64,000 bases of DNA from Carnegiea gigantea (Eukaryota; Streptophyta; Magnoliopsida; Caryophyllales; Cactaceae). The position numbers were made by a program, and so were the translations under genes. Below are positions 36,801 through 47,872 of this stretch, one piece after another. The stretch covers positions 204,001-268,000 of the forward strand of contig JAKOGI010000027.1 in assembly GCA_029747015.1 (NCBI GenBank), given 5' to 3'. Under the pieces are notes generated by a model. The model was not told where the DNA came from, did no database searches, and saw nothing but the letters and a program-made list of their open reading frames with translations. Positions within the stretch are counted from its first letter, which is position 1, and each line of letters begins with the position of its first letter.

Positions 36801-39800
36801 TAGAAAATCTAAATGATGAATCAATGGTTTGCGGCAGTATAGCAAAGCATAAGCCAGCGGGTTGTAGAGCTGGTACCCACTATGGCGGATACATGGAAAC
36901 TCCACCTCCTACCAAGGTAAAATTAAATGTGGCCGTCGCAAACCTATGAGCTTGGGATGCTGCGCTAGGAATGATGGTTAGTGCTAATAATGAAATCTTG
37001 CAATCACAGCCATAAACACAAGGCAATTAGATGAAGAATACAGTGTTGACAGGGCAGAGACATAAGCTATTTGTTTGTGAAGGAAAAAGCTTGCGACAGG
37101 TGCTCTCGAGTCAGAAACAACTTCACACCTCCATAAGGTCATGTTGACTTTGGAAGGGTCATCTTTCATGTCAGATAAAGGCCTCATTTTTTACAATGAT
37201 TTCTTGTCCACTATTCACTTTGTGTATAAAACAAGCCATTACTTTATGTACACTGACATTAGTGCCAAAGAAGCACATGTTTCAACATGCATATTAAGTC
37301 CTTTAACTCCCAATTTCATCCTAACATCAAGTCCCCCATACATGGGCAGAGTCACATCAATCGATTGCTCCATACATAAAACAAAACGTAAAAGGGGAGC
37401 CAATCTGTGCAGTAGTTCAATAAACAAAACAAAATTTCGAACTTCAAAGCCAATAACCAACTGAAACAGCAGGAAAATAATATGCCTACAGAAAGAGCTT
37501 CTAGCAAAATAGCAGCCTCATTATGAAGCAATCATGCAAAAGGCAATCAATGGCCAACAATATGCATCAACCCAAAAGGGAAAGCTCTAAGCATCTCAAA
37601 GTAGTATATGCGTATCAAATCCTGGGCTGAAAAACACCCAGGAGCACGAACTATGGGCCTGGAATGGCATTAATCTACCATTATAGCATAAAATGGACAT
37701 TTCGAAACTTGGACCACTTTTACCTTCATTAATTCCCTCGTTCTTGAGTTGGCCTCCAATTTTGCCCTCATCATCTCTTCCTAAATTACAATAGATGATA
37801 AAACAGACACATTATGGAACTATACCCAGAGCAAATCAATGACGAAGGACACTAAGAAAGAAGAATAACAGACAGCACGTGTAGTCGGCACACACCTCTG
37901 CCACCTGAAGAGCACGCTCAGTTTTACGAATTCTAGTCTTCTGCTCATCATGAATCTTTTGGAGCTGCATAATCAGGAATCCAAATCAGTGGAAGAGGAA
38001 AAGCATCAAATATCAAGTCCCAATAAATAGAGCATATAAAGAAGTCATTGAAATGAAAACACGGAGATAATTCAAATTTTAGATAACTTGAAAACTTGGT
38101 CTTTGACAATACTGCAAAATACAACATGCAACTTAAAGCATGTAAAATGAAGAACACTGCTCTCAAGACACATCCGAGACATGTGAACGTTAAATTTTGC
38201 ATATGGGACAAGGGACTCAGAAGATCAATGCCAATGCCAATGCCAATGCCAATGCCTACATAACACTACACAGCCGACAGCAAAAGAGTGTGGGATAGCT
38301 CATTCACTCACAGATTCACAGGCAAGGACCGTTAGTTAACTGATTACATACAATGAGATTAAAGGCAGGCTTTGTACTGTTGGCTTAAACTTCCCTCTAG
38401 TCTTATCCACCACTACTTAGTCTATTAGTTTCTTTTACATTCATCATATTGCACAAGCATAAGGCATTGTGACCCAGAGAAATTGATCACAAAGGATGAA
38501 AAGACGGTGTTCAATTTGGCCTGGGATACGAGACAAGACAAGACACTTTAACCAAGCAATACAGGTTGATGCTAAACAAAGTCAGCTACTTGTGGAGAAG
38601 CTGCCATCAAGGAGATATGGCAATACTGCTTTTAACAAACAACTTAAATGAGGTAGAACTGTACCAACATCCTTCGTTTCTGACCCCAAAAGCCCAAAAA
38701 GTGGGGGGTGGGGGTAAGGTAAGCAAACAGAACTAAAGCATTCTAAGGATTTCTGGAGCCTCTTCAACCCCATCAGGGGAAAAGAAACCAAAACGAGCAT
38801 TCATAAGATACAGAATGGGAAGAACTGTTACTCCAAATCACATCAGCGTAGATATTTGATAATGCATGGGAGAAGAAGAATCACTTAGTTAACTAATCTG
38901 TTCAACAAAATCCAGACGCCCAATGAGAAGCAAAGGCTTGGAACATTGATCCTGTCGAGTAAGAGAAGAGCGTGGTGCAGATAATTATCGAAGAATCAAA
39001 CTACTTGGACATATCATGAGATTAACGTATTATAGAAGAGCTCATATGGAAGCTTTTTGACTCCCTTAAAGGTTTCTTTCTTTGATTCGGAAGATACTAA
39101 CTTGGGATACCTTGCAAAACAAGGGCAAGAACTTGGTTGACAAATGCTTCATGTGCAAAGGGGATTCCGAATCAACAGGTCATTTAGTGCTCCATTGTCA
39201 ATTCGCTAGCACACTTTGGGATCTAGCGGTTAGTTACTTGGGCATTTTGTGGGTTGCGTTGGATTCCATTAAGAATCGTCTTTTAGCTTGGGAGGGTTTC
39301 TTTGATAGGAAGGTGAAAAGGAAGAAGAAGGTTGTCTTAGTTCTTCCTCATGTCATTTTTTGGAGTATCTGGAGGGAAAGAAACAGAAGAGTTTTTGAGG
39401 GTGCGGAAACTCCTTTTCAGCGCTTCAAAGATATTCATCAAGGCAGTCTACTTTTGGGACAATGGAAAATTGAGCCCTTCCTCTTTTGATGTAACCTTGT
39501 AGATAGCTTGTATTTTGAATGTATATAGCCTTTTGTATGATGCTTTCTACGCATCTGATCTTTTGATCTTCCTATTTCCCATATTGAAATATTACCTTTT
39601 CCCTATTACAAAAAAGGGATAGCGTGATGCAAGAATTAATATAGAAGAATCAAGCTACCTAGAGATATCATGAAAGTTAGAAAGGATTATCAAAAGGAGG
39701 ATCCATCATAAAATCAATTTTATTTTTAGTCCACAATGAACTCATCCATTTGAAGCTATTCATACCTTAGATAGGATGATCAATATGCATTACCAAGGCA

Positions 39801-42800
39801 TAATGAAGGATCTACATATGCTTTTTATTTCCTCAGAGAGGAGGTTTATGATGGACTAAGTAAAGAGGCACCATGAAGATTAAGGAAAAGCATATCCTTA
39901 CTCACTATATCCAAGACATAAAGAAGTGAGCGAAAAGCAGCAAAAACTAGTTTTAACCTGCCTATTCAGGGCATAAAGCACCACTCTATAAACACAATAT
40001 TGCATCAAGGATCAACATTTGGTATCTCCTAGTTCAATGCATATATGGATTAGCTCACTAGAACTGTTCAAGATGATTGATCCTTATCCCAAGTAAATAG
40101 ATAAATAAACAAGCAAGCAAGCAAACAAACAAACAAATAATAAAAATTCCTTGTCAAAAGAGTTTAAAAAAAAAAAATGAGCAGTTTAAGATGATTGTTC
40201 AAATGTTTCAGAGCTTGTTGGAATTCTGGAGACACACAACAAGGTTTGCAGGAGCTCTATTTTGGAATTTTGGGGTAGGCTTTCAATGATTTGAAACTAT
40301 ATTTCAAAGCTCCACAAAAAATTTCAATTTTCCCCTTACTATTTTTAGACCCATTTGTAAATTTCAGAGCTCTTCCACAAATTTCAATGTACTATCTACA
40401 AATTTCGAGGCTCTTCCAAGAATTTCGATGTTCCAATATGAATTTCAGAGCCAATTCTAAAAGTTTCAGAACTTTACTAAAATTCCATAGCTCCTCTACA
40501 ACTTTTAAATTAGAATAATTAGAATGTTTGTCCATTGATGACATAATTGACATTGAAGGCAAGTCAACATGCAAGTTAAACACGAAAAAGAGTGCTTCAT
40601 ACAACTTATGTCAATCATTCAAAGCCAAGGGGAGATTTACTCTGACATCACTGAACATATGCATGTTAGTTCATAGGAACAGAAAAATTCATTTTGTGCA
40701 AGAAGAAGGCCACACAAATTTAAGAGGAATTCTTCAACAGATTTCACTTTCAAGGGAAGAAACTCCAGCAACCAGCACACTTAATTTCAATTCAAAGGGA
40801 AATATTATATTACTGTCTTGGTTGTTATACTGTCACTACTCCATGGTGCAAAAATAGAATAAGGATAATGTCTAAAAGATATGCCTGCGCTACAAAGAAC
40901 AAAATCAAAAATGAAGCCATCAATCACATGGAATTGGATCCATATACACTGATAAGAGGCTTCAGTGAAGCTTAGCTGGCTGGATTATACTTTATGAATT
41001 ATGATACCATGGGTACCAATGAAAAACAAAAACTAACACACTAAACTAGAAACCATATTCTTAGATGCATCAATGTTATTCAATATTAGAACACTGAGAA
41101 TCTATGATTGATGAGGAATTTTACTCATCAAGGAAAACCGGGAAAAAAAAATTCCTATTACACAACACGAGAACCCCCTAAACCTTCTTCCACCTGCCTC
41201 ACCCTTCGTCACTCAAGATATCGCCTTCGCCACTGACCCTATTCTAGGCCAGTGGCTTCGCTGCCACCTGTAGGCTGCCACGCCACATCTCACAAGCCCG
41301 ATTAGGTTTAGTTCCTCTCTTTATTCATCCTTGCCTTTTCTTTTTCCTTTCTTAGTAGAAATAGGGTTTTGTCATTGTGAATCTAGAGCCCCAACTAGGT
41401 AGTCCACTGATCAAGAAATGGGTATCAGACACCTTCCTCTTCATAAGAACATCAGTCAGGAGCAATTGCGGTATCGCTTCTTGAAGTTAGTCAATCCAAT
41501 ATGCTCAGTTGGCTTTGAATCCACAGTCACAGTCCAAATCAAGTGTGCACGTTTCTTGATCAGCTTTAGTGTTAATTGTCTTTGCTATTGTGTTTGGTTT
41601 CCTCTATAACTCGTGGATTGGAGGCTGGCTATGTGAAATATGATTTTGTCTAGTTAGTTTGTTGGCCTTGGTTGGCCTTGACTGTATACTATTTTGGGTA
41701 ACGAAGCAATGGGTGCACAACGATTGCAGCCAAATTCAACAATCTACTAGCTACCGGACTCATCTTCGTAAAAGAAAGCTCGAGGTGCTATGACTTGAAG
41801 CCGTGGAGTTAATCATTAAGAAACAACTAGTCGAAATTGATACCCCAAGAGTCCTAATATCTATAATTATAATTTCGCTAAGCTCCCTAGGATGATGCTG
41901 AAAGATATGGTCTCTTTTATATTGTAGAGTTAAGGTATCTCGTCAGTAGCTTTATGTATTGACTTTAATGTTTGTATTACCTTAGTGACAGGAAAAAAAA
42001 AGGGAAAACGAACAATGGAGATTTAGGTTCAGACTGATGTACAAACTATAAACAGCATAGCTACAGCACCTTTAACTATCAAATGTGTATCAACATCTCT
42101 CCCACTCCTATAGCATAATTAGGATTGTAAAACAATCCTCGACAATTAGTTTGGCCTTGATCTTTTTCCTTTCATTGGTTTCAGCCATAAACATGCCCGT
42201 GCATGGATCAATTTTCATATTGGGGTTATCGAGATGTAGGAGCATTCTTACATAAAAATACATTCTACACCAATTTACTATACAAGCTATAATGACACAG
42301 GATTGCAAATCCTTCACAATTGAAAACATTTCAGTATTTCACTACTACAAGCCCACATCCATAAGCATGATGCCATGGATTAATGTTTACAATCAATAAA
42401 TGCAATAAAATAAATGGTTGAAAGAAGAAACTCAATGCTAATAAGTGGCATTACGCCACAAATAGAAGAATTATAACGACACCACCACCCCCCCCCCCCC
42501 CCCCCCCCCCAAAATAATAAAAAAGTCTAGGCCGTGTCGCAACAGGGACTATAGATCCTGGTGTAGGCCAATTTACCGACCACAGGAAGTTATCGAGAGA
42601 GATATATGAGGCTCTGATTAGAATGAGTTTTCACAAGTTCATGAAATTCACTTAATAACCAATAATCCCACTGCATTTTGGAAGATATCGTATCCAGGCA
42701 ACTAGCTCAAAGAAAACAGGGGGAAGAAAGGAAATTTTTACAAATCATTCACTCAAAATTTTTACAACAGAAGAATAGAAATCATTCACTCAACTCTGTA

Positions 42801-44370
42801 TTTAGTATGAGAGCTTAGTAAAAGTTCCAATCATTCACAACCACAAGTTTCCACGCACGTATTCCTACAATTGACACGAATATACCTTCTCTATGTTTGT
42901 ACTCAATTCCTCAACTTTCTTCTCTGATTCTTTGGCTTGGACTTCCAAGGCATCTTTTTCCTTGCTTTGTCCCTCATTTTCCCTTCTTAGCTTCTCAATC
43001 TACAAAAAAACTCAGACTGTAAATGCGAAATACGTTTAGAAACTTAATTCATAATTCATAATATATTTGACTAATTATGACTGACCTGCTTCTGAAGTTC
43101 AGTTGCCCGAGCATGAGCTCTACCAACACGCTCCTCCGCATCTGAAGTTCCTTTCTTCTGCAAACCCCGCCACCCCCCCCCCCCCCCAAAACACAAAAAA
43201 GGAAATGTAAGGAAAAGATAAAGAAGAAAATTACCATAGGACTAACCATAAATTGTTCAAATTGTTAGATTTCTCTTTAATGGAGTAAGGAGTGGAACTA
43301 AATAAAGTTTGATAGAAGCTTTAATCCCCAACCCCTACCACCACAAAGAAGTTACCCATTTTTTCATCCCAAGTTTCCATAGGAACACAGAATCAGAAAA
43401 ACAACAAAAACCCACATAAATCCTAAAGATACCTCTAGAGACTCTATCTCACTCTGCAAAGACGCAACATTGTCTGATTTCTCCTGAATCGCTTTCTCTA
43501 ATTGTGATATCTTCTCATCCTTGGCTTTTAACTTTGTGTTGGTCTCCTCGAGATGAGTCTCTACACAAGTACGCAAAGCAGTATAAATAAAAAGTTAAAA
43601 GCCCGATACAATATACTTATCACATTAGAATGAGTGGTTCAATACAAGAAACACAATGTGATTCTTGTTACTTTAGTGCAAGACAGTGCCAGTAGTTCAT
43701 CAAAATAACATAATGTCACTGCTAATACATGCTTTATGATAACATCATTCTGAATATTGCATTTTGTCAACAAGACCACCAGATTCAAATGCAATTTGAA
43801 TGTACTATACAAGACCCAAAATCCTCTCAAACACTGCACAAAACAACCGTACATAAAACCATGCAATTATATGGGTGGAGCTCATTGCAGCTTCAGAATC
43901 AAAAAAGATAACAACATAATCTTGCACTATAAACTGAACAAATAGCTCAAACCCCACATGAATGAATCCAATGAAACACCCTTCTCAGAACTTACGTTCA
44001 AATTAGAAATAAACAGTCAACATCGATAGAATCAACACATATCATTGAAAATCAAAACCCAAATCAAAGATCGGAACGAATAACAGCTACCCACAACTTA
44101 TAATACAGTAAAGAATCAACAATTCAATCCCGAATCAAATCAACATTGAACAATAAACAGCAACAATCGTGTAGAGAAAGAGATAGAACCTAGAAGTTGG
44201 TTCTTAGACTTAAGCTGTTCCAATTCGATCTTAAGAGCGGAAGAATCATCGGAGCCATGAGATCGAATTTCCTGGGCAACATGCAAACCCTCAGCATCTG
44301 CTCTAACGCCGGCGAAAATCAGCGTGAAAAGCAATAAGAACGAGAAGAACGTAAGCTTGGCATCCGCCAT
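27874..44370 (-). CDS. Signal-peptide, coiled-coil, single-TM protein with 11-residue repeats (445 aa)
   Basis: Coding exons: 44370-44190, 43560-43433, 43157-43086, 42999-42886, 37964-37896, 37780-37724, 34044-33991, 33878-33816, 29981-29919, 29617-29453, 29364-29209, 28284-28204, 28114-28053, 27946-27874. They total 1338 bases in perfect phase, with no breaks. The protein starts [20 protein letters not shown], a signal peptide ending near residue 26. A coiled coil follows (about 45-205), then [10 protein letters not shown], then repeats of the form xP[HY]V spaced 11 residues apart (about 258-360). A membrane segment lies at about 396-415 and a basic tail rich in Lys, Arg and His at the C-terminus. 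The whole matches Arabidopsis At2g24420/At4g31340 proteins, labelled 'DNA repair ATPase-like' or 'myosin heavy chain-like' only because of the coiled coil. Topology suggests an ER or secretory-pathway lumenal domain with a short cytosolic tail. The function is unknown. Confidence 0.92.
30215..30835 (-). repeat. 3' LTR
   Basis: 621 bp with 9-bp terminal inverted ends. The part at 30576-30835 (U3) is nearly identical to the other LTR; the rest is diverged. Confidence 0.95.
30620..30810 (-). promoter_or_regulatory. Heat-shock-element array in the 3' LTR
   Basis: The same perfect elements lie at 30620-30632, 30699-30711, 30728-30740 and 30798-30810. The last has three units because TTC has become TTT in the fourth. 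Confidence 0.8.
30755..32761 (-). CDS. Retrotransposon gag-protease polyprotein (668 aa)
   Basis: An ATG at 32761 ([10 protein letters not shown]), 18 bases past the primer-binding site, opens an intact frame. A coiled coil lies at about 23-125 and a Retrotrans_gag core at about 160-300 ([20 protein letters not shown]). A basic linker follows. A zinc knuckle at 361-373 ([13 protein letters not shown]) is spaced CX2CX3HX4C, one residue shorter than the usual CX2CX4HX4C. An aspartic protease at about 415-520 has the active site VDTGAD. The tail is basic and runs through the polypurine tract (Gly-Gly-Gly-Gly) into the LTR, where the stop lies. The frame could be read further upstream only from a TTG in the primer site, so the ATG is preferred. 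No polymerase domain. Confidence 0.9.
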   Translation of the reverse strand: MASSVTDAGNPQQGGKKGKDKNKDLSILVDDKLAEINHSMSDLTGRVDDMEKRIEELESTGDLEEFRAEVQEAVKSLASNVDEEVRALRDGELQACKAEVVACKSEIEAYKARVEALETQFKVCMAAVANAGNGGSGQVSTTPKVNALQTPTYNGARNAREIDNFFWKFEAYFGAVGVTDEAQKVNLASFSLKDIALVWWRRRCDDVNRGSTPITTWDGFKRELKGQFYPKDAVREARAKLRRLQHKEGHLREYVREFQELLLEIPNMGEEDALFAFLDGLSGWAKTELERRGVQDLASAVAAAESLNEYKKDFSKGRGKKNHDDSDNDGDRDKSPRRDKPTTFKDKGRDKKDETPRKYSCFLCNGPHRVFECPKRGKLAALVMKEERREEETSIASISLLSAIQLKMGKQAGSRMYVDTKVGGKELQATVDTGADKVYMAKELADEISLPYKKEKGYVKGVNAESLPIHGVARSTNIQIGSWTGKVDITVAPLDDRKFYLGMDFLNKVEAVIVPHASTLFITGNGQAHAIPMRREAEKEKVLIALHFTKSKEVGHLSALKSDEGPPSVIPKTSLEKLTQRRKRTRTRMGRKLAKDRCATQIATTHRPDQEEGIPRGDETTKGPSIRRPKGNEDVAKLGGGGCHGPHFRGVLEYSETFQKSREPSGMR
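30836..30847 (-). other. Polypurine tract
   Basis: GGTGGGGGAGGA on the minus strand, directly before the 3' LTR. Confidence 0.9.
32779..32790 (-). other. Primer-binding site, tRNA-Met type
   Basis: TGGTATCAGAGC on the minus strand, two bases after the end of the 5' LTR. Confidence 0.92.
33041..33048 (-). promoter_or_regulatory. TATA box of the 5' LTR
   Basis: TATAAAAA on the minus strand, downstream of the heat-shock-element array and upstream of the CT-rich leader. Confidence 0.75.
33205..33395 (-). promoter_or_regulatory. Heat-shock-element array in the 5' LTR
   Basis: Perfect three-unit heat-shock elements GAAGGTTCTAGAA lie at 33205-33217, 33284-33296 and 33313-33325. A four-unit element, TTCCGGAATATTCTAGAA, lies at 33378-33395. 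Many two-unit TTCTAGAA sites lie between them. They are 157-354 bp upstream of the TATA box, in U3. Confidence 0.8.
34045..37723. other. Intron of the coiled-coil gene, partly unexplained
   Basis: 34324-34501 is a MITE. From about 34,800 to 37,470 base composition is less AT-rich than the surroundings and many medium-length open frames occur on both strands, but I recognise no protein in them. It may be a decayed mobile element or an organelle-derived insertion; neither is shown. Confidence 0.5.
34324..34501. mobile_element. MITE with GGATTCAAAATG ends
   Basis: GGATTCAAAATGTGGC at the left matches, inverted, GGATTCAAAATGCGGT at the right. The interior is rich in 'ccgctaccgaaaccgaaatt'. Target duplication is unclear. 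Confidence 0.65.
38226..38256. repeat. (TGCCAA)n microsatellite
   Basis: About five tandem copies of the hexamer. Confidence 0.85.
38967..39020. repeat. Imperfect direct repeat flanking the LINE (left copy)
   Basis: The stretch 'gcgtggtgcagataattatc...catatcatgag' matches 39619-39676 at roughly 80% by eye. Confidence 0.6.
39060..39612 (+). mobile_element. LINE 3' fragment with zinc-binding reverse-transcriptase domain
   Basis: A 135-codon open frame (39082-39489) has [20 protein letters not shown], then LW and [18 protein letters not shown]. This is the zf-RVT domain (C-x2-C ... H-x4-C) that ends ORF2 of plant L1-type LINEs. Upstream, PLKVSFF in another frame shows a break. A 3' UTR ending in an A run near 39612 follows. 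Everything 5' of this is missing. Confidence 0.8.
39619..39676. repeat. Imperfect direct repeat flanking the LINE (right copy)
   Basis: The stretch 'agcgtgatgcaagaattaat...gatatcatgaaag' matches 38967-39020. Confidence 0.6.
40295..40510. repeat. Field of degenerate ~30-bp repeats
   Basis: The phrase 'aatttcagagctcttcca' recurs at least six times with changes and variable spacing. Confidence 0.55.
42488..42510. repeat. C23 homopolymer
   Basis: The longest of about thirteen C or G runs of ten or more bases in the window. Confidence 0.9.
43561..44189. other. First intron of the coiled-coil gene
   Basis: 629 bp between the signal-peptide exon and the first coiled-coil exon. Nothing else was recognised. 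Confidence 0.8.
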
Positions 44371-44647
44371 TGAAGAGAGTTGAGAGCAAAGGGAGAGCTG
44401 TAAAACCCTCAATATCGACGAAGAGGCTTAGAGAAACAGTCAAAGAAACGAATGGCACTACCACGTGTTAACTTTTTAAAAAGCGGAGAAAAAACGGAAA
44501 CTTTAAAATGTTACTTTTTATTTTTTATTAATGTTGTATGGAAAGATGAAGGTTTTTGGTTTTTTTTTTTTTTTCCCTTCTTTTAATCACTAATTGGCTT
44601 CAGATGAAACAAAACAAGTAGCTAATAGCCTAATATCCTCATTTAGA

Positions 44648-45525
44648 TCAAGGGGTGCTTAGTTGTTAGCTTTTCTATTGATTTTTAAATACAAAATAAT
44701 TTTTTTAAAGACTTGACTATTTTGATCAGATTAAAAAAGTTAATTTAAAATTTAGTAAATAGCTTTTTGTAATAGATATTTTAGCCCAAAAAGTCAAAAA
44801 GTTAAGATGAGTAACTTTTCGTAAATGGTTGTTTACATAAATGATAAAAATATCTAATAGTTTACTAAAATTACAAGAGTGAAATCAAAAACCCTAATTC
44901 TAGTCGTATAAGGTTACAAGGCATGATATGAGTAGCTAATATGAGTAGCTTTTGATTGATGCAAGTTAGTAGTGACGTTTGATATTATATTTATTTAAGT
45001 GTAATTTAATGAAGATCAAAACATTTAAAATTCAGACAAATTTTAATTTGTTAAAAAACAAAGAAAAAGATCTAGAAAATATTAAATTAGCTAAAACAAA
45101 TCATATAAATTTCAATTCAGAACCAAAAAAAAAAATTCCTTGAATGAATAATAAAATAAGGTTGTAAAACGTAGACACCACATGAACACATATAAATTGA
45201 AAAGAAATATGATAAGTAATGAATACAAAATATGTAGAATTGGTATGAAAATAAGGTTCTATGTATTGAATTAACTTTTACATGCGACGTAAATTTAATT
45301 CTTTTTTAAAAGAAAATAAAATGGCCAATAAATGAAAAATCATGTTCAGCCAAAAAGTAACATAGAGAAATGGCATAAATGAAAATTTAACAGATAACCT
45401 TTTCAGAAATAGCTAATTTTACAAACTTTTTTCTAGAAACGACTGATTCAAACAATTAATTCAAACAGCCAATTCGAACAGTTAATAGCTAACAGCTAAT
45501 AGGTCATGATCAAATAGGACTCAAA
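44648..45525. mobile_element. hAT-like non-autonomous segment
   Basis: It begins 'gatcaaggggtgcttagttg' and ends 'ttaatagctaacagctaata' followed by 'gatcaaataggac', similar in style to the segments at 8.4 and 47.3 kb. Borders are approximate. Confidence 0.35.
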
Positions 45526-47313
45526 CAAATAGAAACCCGTCACACCCTCATATGGGGAAATAAATTTTAAAAATTGAAATTTTTGGGAAATAAATTTGAA
45601 CTGGACTGGAGGTTGTCGTCGAGGTATTGTCCAAATGTGGCACAATTGATATATTAGTGTTCGCTACTTTATATGAAAAGATTCAAACTTTTATATGTAC
45701 ACAACCGCGGATCTTCAAGTAAATGAAAGTATATAATTATAATTCAATATTAGTTTTTTGGTTCTAAAATTCGATATATTTTTTATCTAACGAAATTTGA
45801 AGAAAACTAAATTGAATGGAGTTAATTTGTGTGATAAAATATAAATTTATATCTATTGAAATTTAGATAAAAGTTTTTGTGATTGTGTACACACCTTTAA
45901 ATTCAAATAAATTAATTTAATCAATCATCAAAAAGATTTTATTACTTTGAAGTTTGTTTGGAATGTTAATTTACCATAAATACTTCCACCTTCGGCTTCT
46001 CACTTGGATCATCTTAGTTCGGACCTCTAATATGATTAACTCAATTCTTGTAAATGTTTCTTTTTCCATGTTTGTAGATACGTAACTAGGCTTTTCATCA
46101 TCTTGTCTAGCTGCATAATCTATTAATAAATGATGTAAATATGGTTTGAACTCAAAATCAGAGCACATACTATCGATGATATTGTATTGATGGTCATACC
46201 TTTGACGAATGGATGAATTCAAGATTATTCTTTCTTAAACTTGGAAGGGTGTGATTGAGGGAAAAGATATGGAAATAAAAGTTAATTAACTCTTATTTCC
46301 TCTACTCAAAGGGCGGTAGAAAATTACTATTGTACACCTGACTATCCTATTTTTATTCATGCACGTAATTAAATGAATGGGATGAGGTAAATATTTTTTA
46401 TGGTCTCCCCCGACTACTCCATCCTTCCTAGTAGTGTGTCCAAACAATGTTAACATGATCATATTCCTTTCTCTTCCTTCCCCTCTGCCCCCCACCCCCT
46501 TTTGTTATCTGCCTACACAAAAGCAATAACTACTGAAGATAAATATGTACTATCCCATATCCACTCAAAAGAAAGGCAATACAACTATAAAATATTGGTT
46601 GGCTATTAGATGAATGACTCGTATTATATGATTAGCTAGTTATATTTTTGGAGCAACTCCCAATCACCCCCCTTTGAAAATGGGGATGCAAAAGCATATT
46701 TTTCCCCCTAGTTGATGGCCTATCTTTTAAACAAATGTTGGTTTTTTCATAAATAAACTAATAATAGCATGTAGGATATTCTAATTATTTTGCAATGCAT
46801 TTTTAAAGGCTAATCAAGATAGGTTATAATCATGGGTAAGAATAATACAACATTTATACCAAATCCTTCGACTCATCAGTAGATCCAGCATATGATATTA
46901 GCGTAAGATGTAGAACTCAAGCTTTTAACTGTGTACTCTTCACTCTCACATGCAAAATAAATACAAAGCATTCATCAAAGGAGATATATGCTATTCTTTT
47001 GTTTTTCCCCATCACCTATTGATCATTTTTTTGTTCAAATACTTTGAAAAATTAATCAAATTGCTAAAGTTGACACTCTAAACTTATTTAGTACCAAGAT
47101 GGTAAAAATCTATACTCTACGTATTATATTACCCCATAGTAAGTGTTGCACAAGTAACTTTTGCGGGGAAGACCATGCGATTTTGGGATATTTTTCAAGA
47201 TTTTCAAAATATATATATTACAAATAGTAGTTCGAATTCATACATGTAAAATTATTATTATATAATTTTTCAGATAAATCACAATAGTTTAATTTAGACA
47301 TGTCAATTGTCAA

Positions 47314-47652
47314 AGGGGGTGTGTGGTAAGTAATTTTTTGGGGAGTTTTTTTAGCCAAAAAGAGTTTCTTGGATCAAAATTGGCTATTTTTAGCTATTTT
47401 TAAGAAGAACTTTTTGGAAAGGTTCAAAAAGTTTATTTGAAAAAGCTAATTTTGTGAGCTGTTTAGAAGAGCTTTTTAAGAATTTTAACTTTTTGTCTCA
47501 CAACTTTCTTAAAAATAATCAATTTCACCCAACAGTTTTTTAATGAACAGTTAATCCAAATAGTTAATGCAAATAGCTGATTTAAACAAATAACAACTAT
47601 TGTTTAATACAAACGGTTAATAACTAACAGCTATCAACTGTTTACTAAATAG
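47314..47652. mobile_element. hAT-like MITE
   Basis: The left end GGGGGTGTGTGGTAAGTAAT and the inverted right end GGGCCCTATTTAGTAAACAG are imperfect terminal inverted repeats. The interior has 'gttaataactaacagctatc'. No clear target duplication. Confidence 0.45.
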
Positions 47653-47872
47653 GGCCCGTGCCCTTTTCTCCATAGTGCGAAGTTGGAAATTGGAGACATC
47701 AAATGCACGCTAGAAAACTGACATAAGAGAATACTTTTACGTGAAACTTTCTGAGCATGTCAAATGGACTATACTTTCAAGCATAACGCCAGCCAAAATT
47801 TACCAACTTACATACATTCATCAGGCTAGTCAAGCACTGCTTACTTCTGAAAGATGCAGGACATAATATCAT

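Larger units (their letters stand above)
37965..42885. other. 4.9-kb intron of the coiled-coil gene
   Basis: It contains a TGCCAA hexamer repeat (38226-38256), a LINE 3' fragment (39060-39612) with flanking repeats, a degenerate repeat field (40295-40510) and a C23 run (42488-42510). No exon was seen. Confidence 0.75.
44371..47872. other. Intergenic region
   Basis: It contains the promoter of the coiled-coil gene and two hAT-like segments (44648-45525 and 47314-47652). 45,530-47,310 shows no recognisable element or gene. Confidence 0.6.

Noticed and set aside
44371..44412. Upstream extension of the coiled-coil protein
   Set aside because: The extension begins at ATT, not ATG, and the signal peptide starts properly at MADAK.
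45971..46222. 83-codon minus-strand open frame
   Set aside because: No recognisable domain, no splice context and isolated in AT-rich intergenic DNA.
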